This document shows, one piece after another, positions 1 to 8,654 of a stretch of 64,000 nucleotides of DNA. The notes under the pieces are model-generated. The model was given only the letters and a program-made list of their open reading frames with translations. It was not told where the DNA came from and did not search any database. Each line of letters begins with the position of its first letter. The stretch's first letter is position 1. The stretch is from Streptomyces sp. NRRL WC-3605. Its GTDB lineage: Bacteria; Actinomycetota; Actinomycetes; Streptomycetales; Streptomycetaceae. The DNA lies in contig NZ_LLZN01000013.1 in assembly GCF_001509795.1 (NCBI RefSeq), positions 62,001 to 126,000 of the forward strand, given 5' to 3'. A program made the position numbers and the translations under genes.

Positions 1-349
1 CGAAGACCTCGCTCATGGAGGAGGCGGTGGGGGTGTCCGCGTAGGCCGTGGTCAGGCGGTGCTCGGTGCCCTCGGGGCCGTAGACCGGGATGGGGTCGCA
101 GCGGCCGCCGTCGTGCCGGTAGTAGCGCGCCACGAAGTACGCGCACATGTCGATGCAGTGGTCGGCGTGCAGGTGGCTGAGGTAGATCGCGTCGAGGTCG
201 TAGAGACCGCAGTGGCGCTGCAGCTCGCCCAGGGCGCCGTTGCCCATGTCGAGGAGCAGCCGGAAGCCGTCGGCCTCGACGAGGTAGCTCGAGCAGGCCG
301 ATTCCGCGGACGGGAACGACCCCGAGCAGCCGACGACGGTGAGCTTCAT
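1..349 (-). CDS. MBL-fold metal-dependent hydrolase (3' end beyond window)
   Basis: The 5' part of a gene running off the left edge; about 116 N-terminal residues are visible. It opens with MKLTVVGCSGSFPS and carries HLHADH near residue 60, the metal-binding HxHxDH signature of the metallo-beta-lactamase fold. The spacing resembles the RNase Z/ElaC-like and cyclic-phosphodiesterase-like branch (an early GCSGSFP loop), so a phosphodiesterase-type hydrolase is more likely than a beta-lactamase. The start is supported by a GGAGG sequence about 10 bases upstream on the minus strand. It diverges from the PemK-like gene across about 220 bases. The substrate cannot be named from this fragment. Confidence 0.85.
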   Translation of the reverse strand, partial: MKLTVVGCSGSFPSAESACSSYLVEADGFRLLLDMGNGALGELQRHCGLYDLDAIYLSHLHADHCIDMCAYFVARYYRHDGGRCDPIPVYGPEGTEHRLTTAYADTPTASSMSEVF

Positions 350-570
350 GAAACAGAAACCTCCGCTGGCGGAAATCCGAAGATCGGGGATGGGGGGCGT
401 CGGGGGTCGTGCGGTTTGTCGAGCGTAAGGCGCAAAACCTCCGGTCGCTCCTCCGCGCAGCTCTGTTGTGGGCGAACTCACCTGTGGTGTCACGCGTTCG
501 GCTGGACCCGGGGCGCACGAGGGGTGCGCGGCGGCGCGCGGGCAGGGTGGGCGCCGGTATGTTCGGGGTT

Positions 571-1029
571 ATGGACACGTCATGGTGGCCGGCGCTCGGT
601 GCGGTCGTCCTGCTCGCGTTGGTCGCCACGCTCGTTGACGGGTGGGGGCGGGGGCGTAGGCCGCGGACCCGGCCGCCGGGGCGTCCCCGGGGGCGCGCGA
701 GGGGGCGGGTGCCGGCGCGGCTGCCGGAGCCGGCGGAGATCTGGTGGGCGAACGTGCCCTACGAGGACCGGCCGGGGGCCAAGGACCGGCCGTGTCTGGT
801 GCTGGCGGTGCGCGGGCAGCGCGTCACGGTCGCCAAGATCACCAGCAGGAACCGCGCCGAGCGCGGCGGTGTCATCGCGCTGCCGCCGGGGTCGGTCGGG
901 GACGCCGGGGGCCGGGCGAGCTATCTGGAGACGGGTGAGCTGCGGGTCGTCCCGGTGCGGGACTTCCGGCGGCGGGTCGGGGTGATGGACCCGGCCGTGT
1001 GGGACCAGGTCCGTCACCTGTCGTCGTGA
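571..1029 (+). CDS. Membrane-anchored PemK/MazF-like protein
   Basis: A protein of about 152 residues. Residues 5-23 are a hydrophobic segment (WWPALGAVVLLALVATLV), followed by a basic Arg/Pro/Gly-rich linker and then a PemK/MazF-type SH3-barrel domain that starts at PAEIWWANVPYEDRPGAKDRPCLVL and continues to the end. Soluble MazF toxins are usually about 110 residues and lack a membrane anchor. No antitoxin-sized ORF lies next to it: the neighbour upstream is the divergent hydrolase and downstream is convergent cysM. It may therefore not act as a classical toxin. An in-frame ATG at 559 is an alternative start; neither has a strong ribosome binding site. Confidence 0.75.
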   Translation: MDTSWWPALGAVVLLALVATLVDGWGRGRRPRTRPPGRPRGRARGRVPARLPEPAEIWWANVPYEDRPGAKDRPCLVLAVRGQRVTVAKITSRNRAERGGVIALPPGSVGDAGGRASYLETGELRVVPVRDFRRRVGVMDPAVWDQVRHLSS

Positions 1030-1041
1030 CCGCGGGGGCGG

Positions 1042-1044
<3 letters not shown>
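1027..1044. terminator. Short hairpin holding both convergent stop codons
   Basis: TGACCGC - GGGG - GCGGTCA forms a perfect 7-bp stem. The left arm begins with the TGA of the PemK-like gene and the right arm ends with the complement of the cysM TGA. It is a compact candidate bidirectional terminator. There is no T-tract, so efficiency is uncertain. Confidence 0.45.
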
Positions 1045-2276
<1,232 letters not shown>

Positions 2277-2340
2277 GGGTCGGGGCTCCTGTCGGGAGTA
2301 GTCGGTCGGGGCGCGCGGCAGCGCTGGGAGTGCATCGGTG

Positions 2341-2365
2341 CGTGAGTGCGGCGCCGCGGCTCACG
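2341..2365 (-). promoter_or_regulatory. Candidate attenuator hairpin between leader peptide and cysO
   Basis: CGTGAG pairs with CTCACG, enclosing a GCGGCGCCGC palindrome, so the region can fold into one G/C-rich hairpin. It begins 25 bases after the leader-peptide stop and ends about 65 bases before the cysO start. No T-tract follows, so Rho-dependent or translational control is as plausible as intrinsic termination. Confidence 0.45.
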
Positions 2366-2389
2366 GCCGGACGGCGGCAGGGGAACGCG

Positions 2390-2485
2390 TCAACAGATGG
2401 CGCTGGCGAGCCTGCACAGGTCGACGTGCAGCCGCGCCACGAGCAGCATGCCCGGCGTCTTCCCGCTCACGTCGTGGAGAACCAT
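2390..2485 (-). CDS. Leader peptide of the cysO-cysM operon, ending in Cys
   Basis: A 31-codon ORF starting ATG GTT CTC CAC. The C-terminal half reads LLVARLHVDLCRLASAIC and is followed directly by TGA. This RLHVDLxR...SAxC pattern belongs to the short peptides found ahead of sulfur-assimilation genes in Streptomyces, annotated as putative leader peptides. Cys codons sit at position 24 and at the last sense codon, so ribosome stalling when Cys-tRNA is scarce could be sensed. A TACGAT -10-like hexamer lies six bases before the ATG, so the message is probably leaderless. Sequence and position are seen directly; regulation by cysteine is inferred, supported by polycysteine leaderless ORFs known in mycobacteria. 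Confidence 0.82.
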   Translation of the reverse strand: MVLHDVSGKTPGMLLVARLHVDLCRLASAIC

Positions 2486-2491
2486 GGGGTC

Positions 2492-2497
2492 ATCGTA
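2492..2497 (-). promoter_or_regulatory. -10 element for a leaderless transcript of the leader peptide
   Basis: TACGAT on the minus strand matches TANNNT and ends six bases before the leader-peptide ATG. That places the predicted transcription start at or next to the A of the ATG. No convincing -35 hexamer is visible. Confidence 0.5.
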
Positions 2498-2621
2498 TCG
2501 ATTCCCGGTCCGGGTCCTGGAATGTGATCCCACATCGCGGACGGTGACGGGTCGCGTGGTGAGACCGGGCCCCGCGGACCGGGTCCTCGAGGGGCCGGTT
2601 CCGTCGTACGGGGCCGGGTGG

Positions 2622-3044
2622 TCAGTAGGACTCGACGATCCTGACCTCCTCCTCCGTGACCTCGCCCTCGAGGATGCGGAAGGAGCGGAACTGGAACTCG
2701 CCGAGGCCGTCGGTGTCGGCCGTGGAGACGAGGACGTAGTGGGCGCCGGGCTCGTTGGCGTAGGAGATGTCGGTGCGCGACGGGTACGCCTCGGTGGCCG
2801 TGTGCGAGTGGTAGACGATCACCGGCTCCTCGTCGCGGTCGTCCATGTCGCGGTAGAGCTTGAGCAGGTCACCGGAGTCGAACTCGTAGAACGTGGGGGA
2901 CATCGCCGCGTTCAGCATCGGGATGAAGCGTTCGGGGCGGTCGGAGCCGGCCGGGCCCGCGACGACTCCGCACGCCTCGTCCGGGTGGTCCTTGCGCGCG
3001 TGGGCGACGATCTGGTCGACGAGGGCCTGGGTGATGGTCAGCAT
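2622..3044 (-). CDS. mec: Mec: JAMM/MPN-domain metallopeptidase acting on CysO
   Basis: 140 residues, a single MPN(+)/JAMM domain. The catalytic Glu is in DEACGVV near residue 24. The zinc motif is HSHTATEAYPSRTD (HxH, Ser and Asp of the JAMM signature). M. tuberculosis Mec releases cysteine from the CysO-cysteine adduct, and cysO-cysM lie just downstream here. It may also trim the Met-Ala tail of CysO. The gene is separated from cysO by 345 bases that carry a separate leader peptide and promoter, so it is probably a distinct transcription unit. A TATCCT -10-like hexamer six bases before the ATG suggests this message is leaderless too. Confidence 0.9.
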   Translation of the reverse strand: MLTITQALVDQIVAHARKDHPDEACGVVAGPAGSDRPERFIPMLNAAMSPTFYEFDSGDLLKLYRDMDDRDEEPVIVYHSHTATEAYPSRTDISYANEPGAHYVLVSTADTDGLGEFQFRSFRILEGEVTEEEVRIVESY

Positions 3045-3202
3045 GCGGCCAGGATAAGCAGAGGGGCCGCCCCGTACCGAGGGTTGGTACGGGGCGGCCC
3101 ACATGCCGGACGTGCGGTCACGTCCCGGGGGCGCGGACGCCCTGAGCGGCGGGCGCGGAGGGCACCACGAGTGCTCCCCGCGACCGGGCGTCCGCGCGTG
3201 GA

Positions 3203-4642
3203 TCAGCCGACCTTCTCCAGCTCCGGCTCCTCGCCGCCGCGCGTGGCGATGCCGGGGTTGCGGCTCTTGAGGACCGACCAGCCGACGCCGAGGGCCACGG
3301 CCCAGCCGGCGGCGACGTAGAGGCAGACCCGCGCGTCCTTGTCGTACGCGATCATGCAGGTCACGCCGATGAGGAAGAGCAGCGCGACCCAGCTGAAGAG
3401 GGCGCCGCCGGGGGCGGGGAAGGACGAGGCGCGCAGCCGGCCCGCGTCGACGGCGGCACGGTAGCGGATGTGGCTGACGAGGATCATCATCCAGGTCCAG
3501 ATGCCGGCCGCGGTGGCGACGGAGGTGACGTAGAGGAACGCCTTCTCCGGGACGACGTAGTTGAGGATCACGCCGATGCCCATGAGCGCCACGGAGACGG
3601 TGATGCCGATGGCCGGCGTCTTGCGGCTGTTGAGCTTGCCGAACGCCTGCGGGGCCTCGCTGTTGGCGGCCAGGTCGCGCAGCATGCGGCCGGTGGAGTA
3701 CATGCCGGAGTTGCAGGACGACAGGGCCGCGGTGAGGACCACGAAGTTGACGATGCCGGCGGCGAGCGGGATGCCGATCTTGCCGAAGGCGTGCACGAAG
3801 GGGCTCTCGCCGGCGGAGAACTCGGTCCACTTCACGACGGAGAGGATCACCAGCAGCGCGCCGACGTAGAAGACGATGATGCGCCAGGGCAGCGTGTTGA
3901 TGGCCTTGGGCAGGGTCTTCTCGGGGTTCTCGGACTCGCCCGCGGTGACGCCGACCAGCTCGACGGCGAGGTAGGCGAACATGACGCCCTGGAGGGTCAT
4001 CAGGCTGGAGCCGATGCCGTTGGGGAAGAAGCCGCCGTGCGACCAGAGGTTGGAGGCGGCGGCGGTGTCACCGGCGTCGGAGAAGCCCAGGGTGAGCACG
4101 CCGAGGCCGATGACGATCATGCCGATGATGGCCGTGACCTTGACCATCGAGAACCAGAACTCGACCTCGCCGAAGATCTTGACGGAGATCAGGTTGACGC
4201 CGAAGAGCACCACGAGGAACACCAGGGCGCTGACCCACTGCGGGATCTCCGGGAACCAGAAGTGGATGTAGATCGCGGCGGCCGTCAGTTCGGCCATGCC
4301 GGTGACCACCCACATGAGCCAGTACGTCCAGCCCGTGACGAAGCCGAAGAACGGGCCGAGGAACTCCCGGGCGTACTCGGCGAAGGAGCCGGAGACGGGC
4401 CGGTACAGGAGCAGTTCGCCCAGGGCCCGCATGATGAAGAAGATGACGACGCCCGCGAGGGCGTACATGAGGATGATGCTGGGTCCGGCCTTTGCGATGT
4501 TCGCACCGGCACCCATGAACAGGCCGACGCCGATGGCGCCGCCGATCGCGATCATCTGGACCTGACGGCTGCCGAGACCGCGCTCGTACCCCTCTTCGGG
4601 GGCACCCGTGGCCGTCTCGTCGGTGACCTTCGAAGAGGTCAT
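3203..4642 (-). CDS. Amino acid permease (AAT family, APC superfamily)
   Basis: 479 residues from the chosen start MTSSKVTD. It has about 12 predicted membrane helices; the first contains the APC-type unwound-helix motif IAIGGAIGVGLFMGAGANI. The whole length is collinear with the AAT branch (GabP, AnsP, CycA and aromatic amino acid carriers), proton-coupled importers in the plasma membrane. The substrate is not readable from sequence. An upstream ATG at 4663 adds seven residues, but GAGAAAGG is better placed for the start at 4642. It stands alone, with mec downstream and clpS-DUF2017 upstream in the same orientation. Confidence 0.9.
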   Translation of the reverse strand: MTSSKVTDETATGAPEEGYERGLGSRQVQMIAIGGAIGVGLFMGAGANIAKAGPSIILMYALAGVVIFFIMRALGELLLYRPVSGSFAEYAREFLGPFFGFVTGWTYWLMWVVTGMAELTAAAIYIHFWFPEIPQWVSALVFLVVLFGVNLISVKIFGEVEFWFSMVKVTAIIGMIVIGLGVLTLGFSDAGDTAAASNLWSHGGFFPNGIGSSLMTLQGVMFAYLAVELVGVTAGESENPEKTLPKAINTLPWRIIVFYVGALLVILSVVKWTEFSAGESPFVHAFGKIGIPLAAGIVNFVVLTAALSSCNSGMYSTGRMLRDLAANSEAPQAFGKLNSRKTPAIGITVSVALMGIGVILNYVVPEKAFLYVTSVATAAGIWTWMMILVSHIRYRAAVDAGRLRASSFPAPGGALFSWVALLFLIGVTCMIAYDKDARVCLYVAAGWAVALGVGWSVLKSRNPGIATRGGEEPELEKVG

Positions 4643-4993
4643 GTTGTGTGCGCCTTTCTCCATGCCGACCCGGGCCTTTCGTCGGCCGCGGATCGGGTCT
4701 CGACCCCCCCGGATTGCTGGAGCTGTGCCCGGCCGGCGATCCGCCGGCCCTGTGGCGCACCCGGCCGAACATTCGGGTGGTGCTCGGCGGGCGGTCGTGA
4801 AGATTTATCACGGCGGCAACGGTGATCGGCGGGGGCACGTGTGGCGCATCCCACAAGGAGAACCGGACAAAATCACCGCCGCCCCGCATAGCGGGTGGCG
4901 GCGGTGACGAGATCGTTATCCGGATTTGAGCGTCCGCTGAGCGAACACAGAACCCTTACATATCGGCACGGAACGGTCGCATGACCGGGTGGA
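4643..4993. other. Gene-free stretch: permease promoter region and upstream terminator
   Basis: About 350 bases between the DUF2017 stop and the permease start, both on the minus strand. It contains the hairpin at 4873-4907 and an unusually A/T-rich patch (GTTATCCGGATTTGAG) near 4915. I see no credible ORF on either strand. Confidence 0.5.
4873..4907 (-). terminator. Terminator-like hairpin after the clpS-DUF2017 operon
   Basis: TCACCGCCGCC pairs with GGCGGCGGTGA (11 bp), with a further CCGC/GCGG step around an ATA loop. It lies about 90 bases beyond the DUF2017 stop. No strong T-tract follows, which is common in Streptomyces terminators. Confidence 0.6.
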
Positions 4994-5602
4994 TCAGGGC
5001 ATGAGGGTGGCGACCAGGGTCTCCTGGAGGCCGCCGAGCCACAGATAGGCCATCACCATCGGCTTGCGGGAGTCCTCGTCGGGGAGGCGGTACAGCAGGT
5101 CGGTGTCGTCCTCGTCGGTGATCTCCAGCCGGGAGCCGATGGCCAGGCGCAGGTCGTTGAGGGCGCTGAGCCACTGCTGGGACTCCTCGGTGGACAGCTT
5201 GAGCACCGCGCCGCCCTCGCCGGCGCTCTCGGCGTTGAGCGCGTCCAGGGTGCGCACCACCGCGAGCGCGTTCTCCCGCTTGCCGGCGCGCAGGTCGTTC
5301 TCCGTGTACCGGCGGAACTCGGCGGAGTACGCCCGCTGTTCCTCGGCCTCCTGGGCCTGCGGGGTGCCCTCGGGGTCGCTGTAGGCGTCGGGGAACAGGC
5401 GCTTGAGCACGGGGTCGGAGGGCGGCTCGCTGGGGCCGTCAACGAACAGCTCGGCGAGCGGGTCGTCGGAGGCGTCGCCGGCCGGGCCGGGTCCGATGAG
5501 TTCCAGCAGCTGGACGGCCAGCGACCGGATGATGGAGATCTCGACTTCGTCGAGAGCGACGGCGGCGCCGCCGCCGGGGACGGGTTCGAAGGTTCCTGGC
5601 AT
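4994..5602 (-). CDS. DUF2017 family protein, partner gene of clpS
   Basis: 202 residues, soluble, rich in Glu, Asp and Leu, no signal peptide or membrane segment. It matches the actinobacterial DUF2017 family, typically found directly after clpS. The start is 12 bases beyond the clpS stop, so the two are almost certainly cotranscribed. No catalytic motif is visible. The conserved linkage suggests a role in ClpS-dependent proteolysis, but this is inference from gene order only. Confidence 0.85.
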   Translation of the reverse strand: MPGTFEPVPGGGAAVALDEVEISIIRSLAVQLLELIGPGPAGDASDDPLAELFVDGPSEPPSDPVLKRLFPDAYSDPEGTPQAQEAEEQRAYSAEFRRYTENDLRAGKRENALAVVRTLDALNAESAGEGGAVLKLSTEESQQWLSALNDLRLAIGSRLEITDEDDTDLLYRLPDEDSRKPMVMAYLWLGGLQETLVATLMP

Positions 5603-5614
5603 GGAGACGATTCG

Positions 5615-5932
5615 CTACTTCCGGTCCTGCTGGAGGGTGGCCCACAGGCCGTAGCCGTGCATGGCCTGCACGTCGCGTTCCATCTCCTCGCGGGATCCGC
5701 TGGAGACGACCGCCCGGCCCTTGTGGTGGACGTCGAGCATGAGCTTGGTGGCCTTGTCCTTGCTGTACCCGAAGTACGTCTGGAAGACGTACGTCACGTA
5801 GCTCATGAGGTTGACCGGGTCGTTGTGGACGATCGTGACCCAGGGGACGTCGGGCTCGGGGACGGCGAACACTTCCTCCGCCGACTCGGTGCGTTCGATC
5901 TCTAGGGGAGCGGGTGACGTCACAGTGCCCAT
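5615..5932 (-). CDS. clpS: ClpS: adaptor for Clp proteases
   Basis: 105 residues. The core motif [21 protein letters not shown] and the later [17 protein letters not shown] match ClpS, which binds N-degron substrates and delivers them to the ClpA/ClpC ATPase. The N-terminal extension (residues 1-25, acidic and Pro-rich) is the flexible arm typical of the family. Start MGTVTS was chosen; an upstream in-frame ATG at 5959 would add nine residues with no alignment support. It is divergent from pncB across 91 bases that hold the pncB palindrome. Confidence 0.93.
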   Translation of the reverse strand: MGTVTSPAPLEIERTESAEEVFAVPEPDVPWVTIVHNDPVNLMSYVTYVFQTYFGYSKDKATKLMLDVHHKGRAVVSSGSREEMERDVQAMHGYGLWATLQQDRK

Positions 5933-5986
5933 GCTGCCACCGCAGGGGGGTGGTCGCACAAATCCCCGGCCCTCCCCACCCCCAAA

Positions 5987-6001
5987 TCGTCAGACTGACG
6001 A
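5987..6001. promoter_or_regulatory. Palindromic operator candidate at the pncB promoter
   Basis: TCGTCAG-A-CTGACGA is a perfect 7-bp inverted repeat. With the TACGAT hexamer at 6010-6015 as -10, a 17-base spacer places the -35 at 5987-5992, inside the palindrome. A dimeric regulator bound here would block pncB transcription and could also touch the divergent clpS promoter. Confidence 0.6.
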
Positions 6002-6023
6002 AATGGGGGTACGATGCGTTGCC

Positions 6024-7382
6024 ATGAACACAGCGGACCTTGGGCTGCCGGTGGAAGTCCCCTCGACGGCGCTCTTCACCGACCAGTACGAGCTGACGAT
6101 GCTGCAGGCCGCGCTGCGCGCGGGCACCGCCGAGCGGCGCAGCGTGTTCGAGGTCTTCACCCGGCGCCTGCCGCACGGCCGGCGCTACGGCGTGGTGGCC
6201 GGCACCGGACGCGTTCTGGACGCCGTGGAGAACTTCCGCTTCGACGCGGACGTCCTCGGCTTCCTGCGCGAGCGGGCCGTCGTCGACGAGCCGACGCTGC
6301 GCTGGCTGGCGGACTACCGCTTCTCCGGGGACATCTGGGGCTACCCGGAGGGCGAGGTCTACTTCCCGGGCTCGCCGATCCTGCGGGTGGAGGGCAGCTT
6401 CGCCGAGTGCGTGCTGCTGGAGACGGTGATCCTCTCCATCCTCAACCACGACTCGGCGATCGCCGCGGCGGCCTCCCGGATGTCCGCGGCGGCCGGGGAC
6501 CGTCCGCTGATCGAGATGGGGGCCCGGCGCACCCATGAGCTGGCCGCGGTGGCCGCCTCCCGGGCCGCCTACATCGGCGGCTTCACCTCCACCTCCGACC
6601 TGGCCGCCGGCTTCCGGTACGGCATCCCGACCGTCGGCACCAGCGCCCACGCCTTCACGCTGCTGCACGACCAGGAGCGGGACGCCTTCCGGGCCCAGGT
6701 GGACTCCATGGGCCGCGGCACCACGCTGCTGGTCGACACCTACGACGTCGCCGAGGCGGTCCGTACGGCCGTGGAGGTCGCCGGACCCGAGCTGGGCGCC
6801 GTCCGCATCGACTCGGGCGACCTGCTGCTGGTCGCGCACCGGGTCCGCCAGCAGCTGGACGAGCTGGGCGCGACCGGCACGAGGATCCTCGTCACCTCCG
6901 ACCTGGACGAGTACGCCATCGCCTCGCTGGCGGCGGCGCCCGTGGACGCGTACGGCGTCGGCACCCAGCTGGTGACCGGGTCCGGGCACCCGACGGCCTC
7001 CATGGTCTACAAGCTGGTCGCCCGCGCCGAGTCCGCCGACGCCTCGGCACCGCTCGTGCCGGTGGCGAAGCGGTCGACGGGCGGAAAGACCTCCGTCGGC
7101 GGCCGCAAGTGGGCGGCGCGCCGGCTCGACGCCGAGGGGGTCGCGGAGGCCGAGGTGATCGGCACCGGGCCGGTGCCCGCCGAACTCGCCGGCCGGCAGC
7201 TGCTGGTCCAGCTCGTCAAGGGCGGGGACGTCGTGGCGCGCGAGCCGCTGGACGCCGTACGGAACCGGCACGCGCAGGCCCGCGCCGACCTGCCGCTGTC
7301 CGCGATGCAGCTGTCCCGGGGGGAACCCGTCATTCCGACGGAGTACGCCCACGAGCGGCCGGGTAGCCAGACGGGGGCGTGA
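6024..7382 (+). CDS. pncB: PncB: nicotinate phosphoribosyltransferase
   Basis: 452 residues. It carries NAPRTase family landmarks: LFTDQYELTMLQA at the N-terminus, the GARRTHELAAVAASRAAYIGGF segment with the catalytic-site Arg/His region, and IDSGDLLLVAHRVRQ with the phosphate-binding loop. It converts nicotinate, PRPP and ATP to nicotinate mononucleotide, the committed Preiss-Handler step of NAD salvage. The start ATG is eight bases after a TACGAT -10, so the message has almost no leader. The nicotinamidase gene pncA follows 134 bases later on the same strand, so nicotinamide released by one enzyme feeds the other. Confidence 0.95.
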   Translation: MNTADLGLPVEVPSTALFTDQYELTMLQAALRAGTAERRSVFEVFTRRLPHGRRYGVVAGTGRVLDAVENFRFDADVLGFLRERAVVDEPTLRWLADYRFSGDIWGYPEGEVYFPGSPILRVEGSFAECVLLETVILSILNHDSAIAAAASRMSAAAGDRPLIEMGARRTHELAAVAASRAAYIGGFTSTSDLAAGFRYGIPTVGTSAHAFTLLHDQERDAFRAQVDSMGRGTTLLVDTYDVAEAVRTAVEVAGPELGAVRIDSGDLLLVAHRVRQQLDELGATGTRILVTSDLDEYAIASLAAAPVDAYGVGTQLVTGSGHPTASMVYKLVARAESADASAPLVPVAKRSTGGKTSVGGRKWAARRLDAEGVAEAEVIGTGPVPAELAGRQLLVQLVKGGDVVAREPLDAVRNRHAQARADLPLSAMQLSRGEPVIPTEYAHERPGSQTGA

Positions 7383-7516
7383 AACGGGCGCGCCCGCAGT
7401 GCCCGCTCCATGCCCCCTCCCGCACCGCACACGAAGTCTCTAGGCTCGGAGGTTCACGGCCGGGCCCGCCGATCCACCGTCCCGACCTCAGCGTCCATAA
7501 CCGAAGGACACCGCCC

Positions 7517-8107
7517 ATGCGCCGCGCCTTGATCGTCGTAGACGTGCAGAACGACTTCTGCGAGGGAGGCAGCCTCGCGGTGGCCGGTGGCGCCGACGTG
7601 GCCGCCGCCGTGACGGAGCTGATCGGCCAGGCGGCCGGGTCCGGCTACCAGCACGTCGTGGCCACGCGCGACCACCACATCGCGCCGGGCGGCCACTTCT
7701 CGGCCCATCCCGACTTCGTCCAGTCGTGGCCGGCGCACTGTGTGGCGGGCACCGAGGGCGTGGGCTTCCACCCGAACTTCGCGCCCGCGGTCGCCTCCGG
7801 CGCGATCGACGCCGTCTTCGACAAGGGGGCGTACGCCGCGGCGTACAGCGGGTTCGAGGGCGCCGACGAGAACGGCGTACGGCTCGCGGACTGGCTGCGG
7901 GCCCGGGAGGTCACCGAGGTGGACGTGGTGGGCATCGCCACCGACCACTGTGTGCGGGCCACGGCGCTGGACGCGGCGCGCGAGGGCTTCCGTACGCAGG
8001 TGCTGCTGGACCTGACCGCCGGAGTGGCCGCGGAGACCACCGAGCGGGCGCTGGAGGAGCTGCGCGAGGCCGGGGTGGAGCTGACCGGCAAGCCCGTGGT
8101 GGCGTAG
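7517..8107 (+). CDS. pncA: PncA: nicotinamidase (isochorismatase superfamily)
   Basis: 196 residues. The catalytic triad is visible: Asp in VVDVQNDF (residue 8), Lys in FDKGAY, and Cys in IATDHCVRAT. Metal-binding Asp and His residues sit in RDHHIAPGGHFSAHPDF. It hydrolyses nicotinamide to nicotinate and ammonia, supplying substrate for PncB just upstream. An AAGGAC site nine bases before the ATG fixes the start; the longer reading frame from 7379 has no ribosome binding site and no family similarity in its extra residues. Confidence 0.95.
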   Translation: MRRALIVVDVQNDFCEGGSLAVAGGADVAAAVTELIGQAAGSGYQHVVATRDHHIAPGGHFSAHPDFVQSWPAHCVAGTEGVGFHPNFAPAVASGAIDAVFDKGAYAAAYSGFEGADENGVRLADWLRAREVTEVDVVGIATDHCVRATALDAAREGFRTQVLLDLTAGVAAETTERALEELREAGVELTGKPVVA

Positions 8108-8135
8108 CCCCCGGGGGGCCGCGAGGCCCGCTACG
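8103..8135. terminator. Bidirectional hairpin between pncA and the convergent gene
   Basis: CGTAGC pairs with GCTACG, and an inner GGGCC-GCGA-GGCCC stem sits within. The outer arms contain both stop codons (TAG of pncA and the TAG of the minus-strand gene). Confidence 0.5.
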
Positions 8136-8496
8136 GCTGGGCGGGGGCGGCGGGGCGGCGCATCAGGGCCCGGATGGGGTGCCAGAGCTCCTGGGCCGGT
8201 CCCGGGACGGGCTGCGGCACGGCGGGGACGACGTCCGGGCAGGGGGCCGTGCGCCATATCAGGCCGTCGGGGTGGTGCAGGACCGCCGTGATCTCGTCCG
8301 GGGTCGGCGGGGCGGCGTTCCCCCGCAGGTAGACGGCGCGCATGCCCAGGTTGCGGAGCCTGGTCAGGGCTCGGGCGCGGTTGCGGGCGTGCACCAGGAC
8401 ACGGACGCTGCCCGTGCCGTCGGCGGTGGGTCTGGGCAGGTTCAGCGCCACCACCACGCTGCCGGTCGGCAGCTTGCAGAAACCTCCTGCGGCCAT
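8131..8496 (-). CDS. Conserved Streptomyces hypothetical protein
   Basis: 121 residues, soluble, no signal peptide. The first half (ALNLPRPTADGTGSVRVLVHARNRARALTRLRNLGMRAVYLRGN) looks like a small alpha/beta domain, with Arg-rich helices. The C-terminal half is Pro-rich. I recognise no family. GGGGGTG nine bases before the ATG supports the start. It is convergent with pncA and transcribed in the same direction as the M6 protease upstream, with a terminator between them. Confidence 0.65.
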   Translation of the reverse strand: MAAGGFCKLPTGSVVVALNLPRPTADGTGSVRVLVHARNRARALTRLRNLGMRAVYLRGNAAPPTPDEITAVLHHPDGLIWRTAPCPDVVPAVPQPVPGPAQELWHPIRALMRRPAAPAQP

Positions 8497-8595
8497 ACGG
8501 TCACACCCCCGTGCGATGCGGTGTCGAGGTCGGGTCCGGCTCCGGTGCCGGAGCCGGTGTCAATAACGGAAGCACAGGGTGCACCTAAACACGAC

Positions 8596-8626
8596 CGGCG
8601 GCAACCCCGCCAGGGGGCTGCCGCCG
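8596..8626 (-). terminator. Terminator hairpin after the M6 protease gene
   Basis: CGGCGGCA pairs with TGCCGCCG, and an inner CCCC/GGGG pairing extends it. It starts about 28 bases beyond the protease stop. Confidence 0.65.
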
Positions 8627-8654
8627 ATCATGCTCTGACCTGCAGTTTTACTTC

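Noticed and set aside
571..1029. Classical toxin-antitoxin module
   Set aside because: No antitoxin-size gene overlaps or abuts the PemK-like gene on either side.
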